DNA of 64,000 bases from a bacterium (GTDB lineage: Bacteria > Vulcanimicrobiota > JABDET01), in contig JAJYZB010000010.1 of the NCBI GenBank assembly GCA_021800275.1, positions 17,668 through 81,667 of the forward strand. The letters run 5' to 3'. The notes beneath the pieces are model-generated. The model was not told the DNA's origin. It worked only from the letters and a program-made list of their open reading frames with translations, and ran no database searches. Made by a program: the position numbers and the translations under genes. Positions 36,122 to 43,773 of this stretch are shown in pieces (within the stretch, counting starts at the first letter, position 1; each line of letters opens with the position of its first letter).

Positions 36122-36168
36122 TTGTTCATAATTTTTTCATTGACTTGCCTTGTGCCCCTTGTTAGAGT
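36122..36168 (+). promoter_or_regulatory. Promoter with conserved upstream element (chagasin-like gene)
   Basis: TTGTTCATAATTTTTTCA (36122-36139) abuts -35 TTGACT (36140-36145), followed by a 17-base spacer and -10 TAGAGT (36163-36168). The upstream element differs at two of 18 positions from the element at the two OB-fold genes 21 kb away. The predicted start leaves about a 35-base leader before the ATG. Confidence 0.68.
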
Positions 36169-36206
36169 AAGACTGGAAGTAAAATAAAAATCAAGGAGGT
36201 TTCACC

Positions 36207-36641
36207 ATGATTAATGCACCGATTAAAACAGATCCATATCCAATTGCCGTTACAGCAACTTATAATGAGGTTCTGCCAGGACAGCCAAGAGAAGTTACCA
36301 GAACGCAAGTCCTTCAAGGACAGGATTCTTATCACATTGGAGAACCTGTAGCCTCTAAACTTGAATTTATGCTGCCAATCAGCACTGCCCAGATTGGGGC
36401 TGGGATTAGATGGGGAGTAGCAGAAGAAAAAGGAGTGAATGTCCAATCTCTGGGAATTGCTGAAACACCCCCTAGAGAGGTAGGTGTGCCTGGAGGAGGA
36501 GAAGGCCATGCCATGGAACTCTTCGCGATATCAAGCCTGCCGCCAGGAAACTCTCAGATCGTGTTTGCCTTAAGAGCTAATGATCTGACTCTTCATGATC
36601 TGGCAACTAAAACAGTCAATATGTCAGGAACTTATTTTTAA
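36207..36641 (+). CDS. Chagasin-like (I42) inhibitor-fold protein
   Basis: A 144-residue protein without a signal peptide. Its core follows the order of chagasin-type cysteine-protease inhibitors: ISTAQIGAGIRWGVAEEKGV at the position of the NPTTGYxW loop, REVGVPGGGEGHAMELFAIS at the VGxPG loop, PPGNSQIVFALRAND at the G-T-x-L-x-F strand, and KTVNMSGTYF as the last strand. Loop sequences differ from the active-site consensus, so inhibition is uncertain. AAGGAGG lies 8 bases before the ATG. Its promoter carries the same upstream element as the OB-fold pair. A GC-rich hairpin follows. Confidence 0.5.
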   Translation: MINAPIKTDPYPIAVTATYNEVLPGQPREVTRTQVLQGQDSYHIGEPVASKLEFMLPISTAQIGAGIRWGVAEEKGVNVQSLGIAETPPREVGVPGGGEGHAMELFAISSLPPGNSQIVFALRANDLTLHDLATKTVNMSGTYF

Positions 36642-36651
36642 ATCGAACAAC

Positions 36652-36686
36652 AGGGGGGATTCGGTTCCTTGGGCTGAATCCCCCCT
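36652..36686 (+). terminator. GC-rich hairpin after the chagasin-like gene
   Basis: AGGGGGGATTC (36652-36662) pairs perfectly with GAATCCCCCCT (36676-36686). No long T-tract follows, so it may be a weak terminator or a 3' stabilising structure. Confidence 0.6.
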
Positions 36687-36747
36687 ACTAAAGTCCATCG
36701 GACACCGCCATCTCACCATCAGTTCAAAGCAGTGAGAGACGCCCTTC

Positions 36748-38259
36748 CTAGCTCATTTCGTTAGCCGCAGGTCTTAGTAAAGGGAATAAAATCACTTCAC
36801 GAATCGAAGCTGAATCTGTAAACAACATGCACAATCGATCTATACCAATTCCTAGTCCTCCAGCAGGAGGCATTCCATACTCTAAAGCTGCCAAGAAATC
36901 TTCATCCATACTGTGAGCTGTTTCATCCCCAGCTTCCCGAAGCTTTAACTGAGCTTTAAATCTTTCTTTCTGATCAAAAGGATCATTCAACTCTGAAAAA
37001 GCGTTCGCCATTTCCATGTTCGAAATAAAAAGCTCAAAACGGTAAGTCAAAGAGGGGTCATCAGACTTTCTTTTTGCCAGAGGAGAGATCTCAATTGGAT
37101 AATCTAAAATAAAAGTAGGCTGAATCAGATTGGGTTCTACTACAGCTTCAAAAATTTTGTCAATATAATGTCCAACATGAGCCTTTGGATCCAAAGAAAT
37201 TTTTAAGTTTTTCGCGGCATGTTTTGCTTTTTCTAAATCTCTAATATCAGACAGAAGGATCCCTCCAAACTGTCTTAAAGCATCAGAATAAGTAATCCTT
37301 TCAAACGGTGGATTCAACTGAATTGTTTTCCCCTGATAAGGAATTTCTCTCTTTCCGATCAACTCATCGGCCAGATGAACAATCAGATCTTCTGTAATTT
37401 TCATCATGCCTTCATAATCACTGTAAGCTTCATACAACTCCAGGCTGGTGAATTCAGGGTTATGTCGGGTTGAGATTCCTTCATTCCTAAAAATTCTTCC
37501 AATCTCATAAACTTTTTCCAGCATTCCTACTAAAAGTCGTTTTAGATGGAGTTCTGTGGCGATTCTCAGGTGCAGATCCAAATCCAGGGCATTGTGATGG
37601 GTTATAAAAGGTTTTGCTTCTGCTCCACCAGCAGTAACACTCATGACAGGAGTCTCCATTTCATGAAATCCTCTGCGATCCAGAAAACTCCTCATTTTAG
37701 CAATCAATGCGCTTCTTAACAAAAATATCTTTCGAACTTCTGGGTTCACCATTAAATCCAGATACCGCTGGCGATAACGAACCTCCACATCTTTAAGTCC
37801 ATGCCATTTCTCGGGAAGGGGATAAAGGGATTTAGACAAAGGGGTAATTTTATCAATAAGAATGGAAAGTTCTCCTCTCCTGGTTCTGAAAACCGATCCT
37901 TCAATCCCAATAATGTCTCCCATATCCAGCAGCTCGAAAAAGTTCCACTGAGCCTCACCCAGATGATCCTGTTTAAAATAAATCTGAATTTTGCTGGAAG
38001 AAGAAACTAAATCTCCAAATGCCGCTTTCCCATGAAGGCGAACTGCCATAAGCCTTCCTGCTGTTCTAACTTTCTCCTGGGAATGGGTTTCCCCTTGAAT
38101 AGAACTGAACTTTTCATGAATCCCTTCAATAAAATCAGTGATTAAAAAAGCTGAACCATACGGGTCGCAGAATTGCCTTAATGCATGCAGATGTTCTGTT
38201 CTCTGTTTTATTTGATCTAAAACTGATACGGTTTCAGGGTGAGAAGATTGAGTTGACAT
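36748..38259 (-). CDS. lysS: Lysyl-tRNA synthetase, class II
   Basis: Class II LysRS of 503 residues. N-terminal OB-fold anticodon-binding domain (residues ~55-150), then RYRQRYLDLMVNPEVRKIF, motif 2 YEIGRIFRNEGISTRHNPEFTS and motif 3 GLGIGIDRLCMLF. It charges tRNA-Lys in translation. It starts with ATG (MSTQSSHPE) without a strong ribosome binding site. The 50-base gap to the downstream ribH suggests a common transcript. Confidence 0.97.
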   Translation of the reverse strand: MSTQSSHPETVSVLDQIKQRTEHLHALRQFCDPYGSAFLITDFIEGIHEKFSSIQGETHSQEKVRTAGRLMAVRLHGKAAFGDLVSSSSKIQIYFKQDHLGEAQWNFFELLDMGDIIGIEGSVFRTRRGELSILIDKITPLSKSLYPLPEKWHGLKDVEVRYRQRYLDLMVNPEVRKIFLLRSALIAKMRSFLDRRGFHEMETPVMSVTAGGAEAKPFITHHNALDLDLHLRIATELHLKRLLVGMLEKVYEIGRIFRNEGISTRHNPEFTSLELYEAYSDYEGMMKITEDLIVHLADELIGKREIPYQGKTIQLNPPFERITYSDALRQFGGILLSDIRDLEKAKHAAKNLKISLDPKAHVGHYIDKIFEAVVEPNLIQPTFILDYPIEISPLAKRKSDDPSLTYRFELFISNMEMANAFSELNDPFDQKERFKAQLKLREAGDETAHSMDEDFLAALEYGMPPAGGLGIGIDRLCMLFTDSASIREVILFPLLRPAANEMS

Positions 38260-38308
38260 GAAGGGGTTGTTCGCGTTTTAGATCTTCATCCCTTCATTCC
38301 CCATCCCT

Positions 38309-38815
38309 TTACTTCGCAGTCTTCCTGGTTTTTCGATTTGAGTCCGATTTTTTTCTTAAACTTCTGAGCAGATTCACCATTTCAAGAGCTGCCAGAGCTC
38401 CTTCATGCCCCCGATTTTTCTCATTCTCTCCTGCTCTTTCCCAGGCGGTCTGAGGGTTGTCACTTAACAAAACAGAAAATGAAATAGGAATCCCTGTGTC
38501 CAAAGAAACTTTTGCGATTCCACTGGAAGCTTGGAGAGCTACTTGATCAAAATGATACGTCTCTCCTTTTAGCACACATCCAACACAAACAAGGCAGTCG
38601 TATTTTCTCAACTGACACAGCTGTTTTGCGAGAAGAGGAATTTCAAAAGCGCCAGGAACCCAGTAAACCGAAATTTTCTCTTCTTTTACTCCTTGATCCA
38701 AAAAACACCGAACAGCCCCTTGAACTAATTTTTCCACAATGGGCTTGTTATATTGACTGGCAATAATGGCAGGGGAAATTTCACCCCTAACTTTAATTCC
38801 TCGAATTTCTTTCAC
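38309..38815 (-). CDS. ribH: 6,7-dimethyl-8-ribityllumazine synthase
   Basis: Riboflavin-pathway enzyme of 168 residues that condenses ribulose-derived butanone phosphate with the aminouracil. Seen: YNKPIVEKLVQGAVRCFL, VPGAFEIPLLAKQL, CVGCVLKGETYHFDQVA (catalytic His in GETYHFD), ISFSVLLSDNPQTAWERAG and a Lys/Arg-rich tail. The start codon is GTG (38815) with no clear ribosome binding site. Downstream on the minus strand is lysS, upstream the glycosylase gene 77 bases away. Other rib genes are not in the window. Confidence 0.95.
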   Translation of the reverse strand: MKEIRGIKVRGEISPAIIASQYNKPIVEKLVQGAVRCFLDQGVKEEKISVYWVPGAFEIPLLAKQLCQLRKYDCLVCVGCVLKGETYHFDQVALQASSGIAKVSLDTGIPISFSVLLSDNPQTAWERAGENEKNRGHEGALAALEMVNLLRSLRKKSDSNRKTRKTAK

Positions 38816-38892
38816 GATTCTAATCTTAAGAAGGAGATACGCTTCCTCTCAAAAATTTTAAGAAGTGTTTTAAACAGAACATACTGAAAAAT

Positions 38893-39570
38893 TCAGGAAA
38901 ACTGCTTTAGACTCCTTTGATGCTTAAAATAATCACACATTTCTGCCAGGGGGCAGTTTTGGCACTCGGGCTTTTTAGCCTTGCAGACCCGCATCGAAAG
39001 ATCCAGAAGCGCTAGATTAAACTCTTTACAGTGTTTTCGTGGGAGGAGAGATTCAGCAAACTTCCACAATTCAGGATCTTCTCGCGGGCGCGCTCTCTCA
39101 GACTTTATGCTGAAAACTCTTGTCAGCAGACGAATAATGTTCACATCCAGGATAGGAACCCTTTGATCAAAAGAAAAACAGAGGACACAGTTAGCGATAT
39201 AGTTTCCAACTCCAGGGAGTTCGAGAAGTTTATCCTTATTTGAAGGAACTGTTCCTTCAAAATCAGAATCTAATTTTGACGCCAGAGCAGAAAGCTCTGC
39301 TGATTTTTTATGACTCATTCCATAAGGCTTTAGGGATTCGCGAAGGACTGTAGCGCCAGCTTCTTTGATTTTGTAAGGAGTCCCCATCTCTTTTATCGTG
39401 TCTGTGATAAAATTCTTTACTTTTGGTGCATTGGTTTTCCGCAGCAAAATTTCAGTCAGCAAAGTTTGAAAAGGGGTATATCCGCCATTTCTCCATGGAT
39501 AGGTAATAGCGCTGGATTTCTGCCAATGAAGTAGAAGTTTTTGGAACTTTTTCTTTTTATTAAGATTCAT
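38893..39570 (-). CDS. HhH-GPD DNA glycosylase, T:G mismatch (Mig/MutY-like) type
   Basis: A 225-residue EndoIII/MutY-superfamily glycosylase. Seen: YPWRNGGYTPFQTLLTEILLRKT (MutY-like WR and family helix), the helix-hairpin-helix LPGVGNYIANCVL with Tyr124 where EndoIII has its catalytic Lys, the catalytic Asp in VPILDVNIIRLL, and the [4Fe-4S] loop CKAKKPECQNCPLAEMC with C-x6-C-x2-C-x5-C spacing. Tyr at that position and the short length without a MutY C-terminal domain match the Mig-type thymine glycosylases that accompany C5-methyltransferases and repair deaminated 5-methylcytosine. It overlaps the methyltransferase stop by 4 bases, so the two are expressed together. Confidence 0.85.
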   Translation of the reverse strand: MNLNKKKKFQKLLLHWQKSSAITYPWRNGGYTPFQTLLTEILLRKTNAPKVKNFITDTIKEMGTPYKIKEAGATVLRESLKPYGMSHKKSAELSALASKLDSDFEGTVPSNKDKLLELPGVGNYIANCVLCFSFDQRVPILDVNIIRLLTRVFSIKSERARPREDPELWKFAESLLPRKHCKEFNLALLDLSMRVCKAKKPECQNCPLAEMCDYFKHQRSLKQFS

Positions 39571-40652
39571 TTCAATGGCAGCAAATTCGCTTTTACAGAA
39601 TCATAATCAATTCCAGCAAAAGTTTTGAGAATGCTTTCAAAAATAATCCTGGCTGCTTTTGGAGGAACAGCCATTCCTATCTGTCTTCTGACGCTTTCTT
39701 TGGAACCGTAAAATACAAAATCATCAGAAAAAGTCTGAAGACGCGCACGCTCTCTATTGGTTAAAGAACGAGCTTCTTCCCAATGATAGATATGGGTTCC
39801 TCCACCACCGCTTCCTGTTACTGTATAAGAAGGCTTTTCTGGATCAAGTCTTTTGTAAATGTGGCTCAACCTGGCTCGTTCAACATGAAGACAGAGATCC
39901 TTGGGAATAGCCGCTGTCCAGGCATTTTGACCAGGCAGAATAAATTTGAGCCTTCTGACCACTTTATCAGACTGTCGGGTGAACTCATGATTAGGAGTGT
40001 TCAGAGCAATGGGCGGGCATTTCAATGCCTTTCGAGCTGTAACTGGTTTAGCCAAGTGGGTTGGAGCTGGGACTTTAAACTCTAATCTCAATTTTTTTTC
40101 AATTCCGACAATAATGATGCGGTGCCGCGACTGGGGCACTCCATATTCCTCAAATTTAAAGAGATGGGCAGTTAAGTGATATCCTGATTCATCGAGATCT
40201 TTCAAAATTTTTTTAAATTCATCCCCGGATCCTGCGCTTCTCAGTCCGCTTACATTTTCGGCTAAAAACCACTGGGGTTTAAAATAACGCAGAATTTTAA
40301 CTCCATATTGATAAAGAGGACCAAATTCACCTTTAAAGCCCAGACGTTCTCCCACTACGCTGAAATCATTGCAAGGAAACCCAAATGCAAAACCATCAAT
40401 GGGTTTAAGCGCCTCTATTTGCAGTTTGCGCACATCTTCGCAAATAACAGACTGAGGGCAATCTGGGCATAAATTTCTTCTGTAAGTTTCACAGGCATCA
40501 GAATCATAATCAACAGCCCAAAGATGCTGGATTAAATAATCGCTGCTGCAGCTGACAATTTTATTTTTAAATGCGCCTAAAGCTAGTCCTCCCGGACCTG
40601 AAAATAATTCTCCAAGTCTAAAGATCACAACTGATTTTATTTGATTCGTCAT
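39567..40652 (-). CDS. DNA (cytosine-5) methyltransferase
   Basis: C5-methyltransferase of 361 residues from the ATG at 40652 (SD AAGGAC, 6-base spacing; a TTG at 40673 is poorly placed). Motif I is LFSGPGGLALGAF, motif IV FGFPCNDFSVVG with catalytic Cys94 (PCN instead of the common PCQ), motif VI ENVSGL, motif VIII PQSRHRIIIVG and motif IX/X RERARLQTFSDDF ... QIGMAVPP. The target-recognition region lies at about 225-300 (SYTVTGSGGGGTHIYHW). The site methylated cannot be read. No restriction endonuclease gene is next to it; the partner is the coupled mismatch glycosylase. Confidence 0.95.
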   Translation of the reverse strand: MTNQIKSVVIFRLGELFSGPGGLALGAFKNKIVSCSSDYLIQHLWAVDYDSDACETYRRNLCPDCPQSVICEDVRKLQIEALKPIDGFAFGFPCNDFSVVGERLGFKGEFGPLYQYGVKILRYFKPQWFLAENVSGLRSAGSGDEFKKILKDLDESGYHLTAHLFKFEEYGVPQSRHRIIIVGIEKKLRLEFKVPAPTHLAKPVTARKALKCPPIALNTPNHEFTRQSDKVVRRLKFILPGQNAWTAAIPKDLCLHVERARLSHIYKRLDPEKPSYTVTGSGGGGTHIYHWEEARSLTNRERARLQTFSDDFVFYGSKESVRRQIGMAVPPKAARIIFESILKTFAGIDYDSVKANLLPLK

Positions 40653-40665
40653 TTTTTTGTCCTTG

Positions 40666-40685
40666 TGGAACAATCTGGAACAATC
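40666..40685 (-). repeat. Perfect 10-bp tandem repeat at the methyltransferase leader
   Basis: On the minus strand GATTGTTCCA occurs twice in a row, ending one base before the CAAGGAC ribosome binding site of the methyltransferase. The position suits an operator or translational control site. Confidence 0.55.
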
Positions 40686-40724
40686 TGTGGAAGAGCAGTG
40701 GATAAAAGCTGCTAATTGATAACA

Positions 40725-42239
40725 TCAGAACTTCCAGAAACTTCTTTCTAAAGCCCTGTAATTAACCGCTTCTTCAATATGCTTCTTTTCAATTTTACAA
40801 CTGTTTTCTAAATCGGCGATTGTCCTGGCTGTCCGAAAAAGTCTCATATTCCCTCTTGGACTCAATCCTAAAGCGCTGTATGCAGTTTTGAGAGATTCTT
40901 TAGCTTCAAACGAGAGTTCTGCCAATTTTAAAAAATCATCATCTTCTGCTCTGCTGTTGGTCATTCCTTGAGAACCATATCTCTCCTCTTGAATTTTTCT
41001 AGCAGCTTCAACCCGACTTCGAACCTGTTCAGAAGGCTCTAAAAAAGGAGAATCATACAATTTCTCCTGAGAAATTCTAGACATTTCTATCTGGAGATCA
41101 ATCCGATCTAGCAGCGGACCCGAAATTCTTTTCTGATAAGCCATCCTTTCTGAAAATTTGCACAGACAGGCTCGAACAGGATCCCCATAATATCCGCAGG
41201 GACAGGGATTCATCGCTGCAGCCAGCAGAAAATCTGAAGGATAAGTGACAGCTCCAGACATTCTAACAATCCTTATTTTCCTTTCTTCAAGCGGCTGTCT
41301 AAGAGATTCTAAAACATTCCGATGAAATTCAGGGAATTCATCCATGAAAAGTACGCCGTGATGAGCAAAAGAAAGCTCCCCAGGACGGACCGGAGAACCC
41401 CCTCCTACCATTCCCGCATAACTAATGGTAGAATGAGGCGAACGGAAAGGAACTGCATTAACCAATCCTTCGCCTAAAAATCCTGCCACACTTTGAACTT
41501 TTGAAATATCCAGAGCCTGCTGAAAACTTAAAGCAGGGAGAATTCCTGGCATTGTTTTGGCTAAAAATGTTTTTCCGCTTCCTGGATGACCAATCAAAAG
41601 AATATTGTGGTTCCCAGCAGCCGCAATTTCAAGTCCTCTTTTAGCAAGCTCCTGTCCTTTCACCTGTTTTATATCCAGACAGACATTAGGAGAAGGTGAC
41701 CATGTCATCCGTGATTTTAGAGGTTCCTTTCCTCCCATTAGGGACAGAACTGCTTCTTTAAGGGAAGAAACAGACCATGCTTTGACTCCAGAAAACCAGA
41801 AAACTTCTTTTTCATTTTCTTGCGGAACAATCACATTAAACTCACTTTTTTTTTGAGCCATTTCAGCCACTACCAGAACCCCTGGTACAGGGCGAACCGC
41901 GCCGCTTAATCCCAGCTCTCCTAAGATTATAAAATTTTCAAGGGAACCAGCTTGAATTTGCCCACTGGCCGCTAAAATTCCAAGAGCCATTGAGAGATCA
42001 AAACCCGATCCTTCTTTTCTGGAGTCAGCAGGAGCTAAATTAATCGTTACTTTCTGAGGAGGAAAATCAAATCCGGAATTTTTAATGGCTGCTCTGACTC
42101 TGTCTCTAGATTCTTGAACTGCTGCATCAGGAAGCCCTACAATTTGACAGCCTGGAAGTCCATTCGATATATCTACTTCAACTCGAACCAGTACAGGTTC
42201 CAGTCCTGAAACAGCGCAAGAAAAAAGAGCCGCCATCAT
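40725..42239 (-). CDS. comM: ComM/YifB-family Mg-chelatase-like AAA+ ATPase
   Basis: A 504-residue protein with an N-terminal Lon-protease-like fold (residues ~20-170: VRVEVDISNGLPGCQIVGLPDAAVQE, INLAPADSRKEGSGFDL), Walker A LIGHPGSGKTFLAKT, Walker B GVLFMDEFPEFHRNVLE, the cysteine-containing insert MNPCPCGYYGDPVRACLC, and the C-terminal Mg-chelatase-like helical domain. ComM is a hexameric helicase that drives branch migration during natural transformation. It lies upstream of, and on the same strand as, the methyltransferase pair, with a 72-base gap. Confidence 0.94.
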   Translation of the reverse strand: MMAALFSCAVSGLEPVLVRVEVDISNGLPGCQIVGLPDAAVQESRDRVRAAIKNSGFDFPPQKVTINLAPADSRKEGSGFDLSMALGILAASGQIQAGSLENFIILGELGLSGAVRPVPGVLVVAEMAQKKSEFNVIVPQENEKEVFWFSGVKAWSVSSLKEAVLSLMGGKEPLKSRMTWSPSPNVCLDIKQVKGQELAKRGLEIAAAGNHNILLIGHPGSGKTFLAKTMPGILPALSFQQALDISKVQSVAGFLGEGLVNAVPFRSPHSTISYAGMVGGGSPVRPGELSFAHHGVLFMDEFPEFHRNVLESLRQPLEERKIRIVRMSGAVTYPSDFLLAAAMNPCPCGYYGDPVRACLCKFSERMAYQKRISGPLLDRIDLQIEMSRISQEKLYDSPFLEPSEQVRSRVEAARKIQEERYGSQGMTNSRAEDDDFLKLAELSFEAKESLKTAYSALGLSPRGNMRLFRTARTIADLENSCKIEKKHIEEAVNYRALERSFWKF

Positions 42240-42276
42240 CCTGCTGCAATCTTAGCAGACAGGGATCAAAAAAGTG

Positions 42277-43182
42277 TCAAATAAGAGAACGAAAATCTTT
42301 AGAAAGAGTGAACAGGGCTTGATGAATATGCCCATCATAAAAACTTAAATTTTTAGAAAAATGGGAAAGTTTTTGATCCACCTGCTCGGGAGAAAGTTTC
42401 AAAGGATCGAATGTGTCTGAACATAGAACAAAACCCCAATCAGAATAAAAAGATGGGATAAAAGCATGATAGGGCCTCACAATTTTCCAGACATTCTTCA
42501 AAATCGCAGCATAGTGCCTGTGCAAATGGTGCATCCCTCTTCCCGAGTGAGATGCCTGCATGGCAAAAACCCCGTCAGACTTTATTCTGCTCTTTATCTT
42601 TCTAAAAAAATCCTCTGACAAAAGAGTCTGTGTAGGGGTATCTGGATAAGGTTCTGTTAAATCTGAAATCACGCAGTCAAAACGCTCATTCGTATTTTCA
42701 AGATAAAGTTTAGCATCCTGAATCAGAAGAACAGTTCTGGGATCTTCAAAACAGCCATTTGAATAAGTTGGAAGAAACTCTTTAGAAACCTGAACAACCA
42801 TTTCATCGAGATCCACCATAACCGCTTTTTTAACCTGAGAATAACGAAGCACTTCCCGCAAGGTGGCCCCTTCGCCTCCTCCCAGGATTAAAACAACTTC
42901 AGGTTCAGAGCATAATGAAAGAGCAGGATGCACCAGAACCTCATGATAAATATCTTCATCATGCTCACTGGATTGAGGATCTCCATCCAGAACTAAAAGT
43001 TTCCCAAATTTCTGTGTCTGATAGATTTCAATGGTTTGGTAGGGACTTTTACCATTATAAATGACTTTCTCAATTCCATGAAAATGAGCGGAATCAGGGC
43101 TCTGCCATTCCACATAAAACTGATAACATCCGCTCTTTTTGGAAGTTAAAGGAATTTCTAACTTCAAATCAGGAGCCAACAT
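42277..43182 (-). CDS. speE: Spermidine synthase-like aminopropyltransferase
   Basis: Polyamine aminopropyltransferase of 301 residues using decarboxylated SAM and putrescine or a related amine. Seen: YQTIEIYQTQKFGKLLVLDG, YHEVLVHPAL, ILGGGEGATLREVLRY, MVDLDEMVVQVSKEF, VISDLTEPYPDTP with the catalytic Asp, and a C-terminal SFYSDWGFVLCS. The N-terminus is slightly extended. It overlaps the SAM decarboxylase stop (TAATG) and forms the expected two-gene spermidine operon. Confidence 0.95.
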   Translation of the reverse strand: MLAPDLKLEIPLTSKKSGCYQFYVEWQSPDSAHFHGIEKVIYNGKSPYQTIEIYQTQKFGKLLVLDGDPQSSEHDEDIYHEVLVHPALSLCSEPEVVLILGGGEGATLREVLRYSQVKKAVMVDLDEMVVQVSKEFLPTYSNGCFEDPRTVLLIQDAKLYLENTNERFDCVISDLTEPYPDTPTQTLLSEDFFRKIKSRIKSDGVFAMQASHSGRGMHHLHRHYAAILKNVWKIVRPYHAFIPSFYSDWGFVLCSDTFDPLKLSPEQVDQKLSHFSKNLSFYDGHIHQALFTLSKDFRSLI

Positions 43183-43619
43183 TAAACAGCTTCTGCCATC
43201 CCTTGAGCATCGGTCGAGGAGTTTCCACTATAAGCGGAAGAAACAGTGAGATGACTGTACCTTCCCTTTGATGTTTCGATCCCTCTTTCAACAACAGTTT
43301 GGACAATCTGTCTCGCCTGAAACACTTCAGCCAGAAATTCGCATGCTTTCCATGGATCTGCTGATTCGCCGCACGTATAAATATCAATAGCCGCATATTG
43401 AAATTCGGGCCACGTATGGATAGAGAGATGAGACTCAGCGATGACCACAACCCCGCTGACCCCCTGAGGAGTGAACTTATGAAGAGCAACCTCTTTAATT
43501 TGAGTATTGGCTCGTTTTGCAGCTTCTACAATGTATTCCCTCACTTTGGTTAAACTGCACAACACCTTCGGATTACACTGCGAAAGCTCAAGTAAAATAT
43601 GATGCCCCAATGCTTTCAT
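43182..43619 (-). CDS. speD: S-adenosylmethionine decarboxylase proenzyme
   Basis: Prokaryotic pyruvoyl-type decarboxylase of 145 residues. Autocleavage occurs at the Glu-Ser bond in GVVVIAESHLSIHTWPE, leaving a pyruvoyl group on the new N-terminus; the His and Cys residues of AIDIYTCGESADP are also present. The start is ATG at 43619, with AAAGGAGC 8 bases before it; the TTG three bases earlier is less suitable. It is the first gene of the speD-speE operon. Two hairpins stand between the promoter region and the ribosome binding site. Confidence 0.95.
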   Translation of the reverse strand: MKALGHHILLELSQCNPKVLCSLTKVREYIVEAAKRANTQIKEVALHKFTPQGVSGVVVIAESHLSIHTWPEFQYAAIDIYTCGESADPWKACEFLAEVFQARQIVQTVVERGIETSKGRYSHLTVSSAYSGNSSTDAQGMAEAV

Positions 43620-43639
43620 CAATGAAGCTCCTTTCTTTT

Positions 43640-43684
43640 GGTGAGAATCTCACCTCCAATAAATTTTCCCGAAGTTTCCTTCGG
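43640..43684 (-). promoter_or_regulatory. Two-hairpin leader upstream of speD
   Basis: On the minus strand CCGAAG-GAAA-CTTCGG (43684-43669, GNRA-type loop) is followed by GGTGAG-ATT-CTCACC (43654-43640), then AAAGAAAGGAGC and the speD start. Two compact perfect hairpins ahead of a polyamine-biosynthesis operon suggest a structured leader, possibly ligand- or SAM-responsive, but no known riboswitch class is recognised. Confidence 0.45.
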
Positions 43685-43773
43685 TAGAGTCAAACAATTA
43701 AAAAATTCTGAACCCCTTCCCTCTTCCCTTTTTTTAACAAAACTTTTTTTTAAAAAAAGGGGGGGAGGAGATT

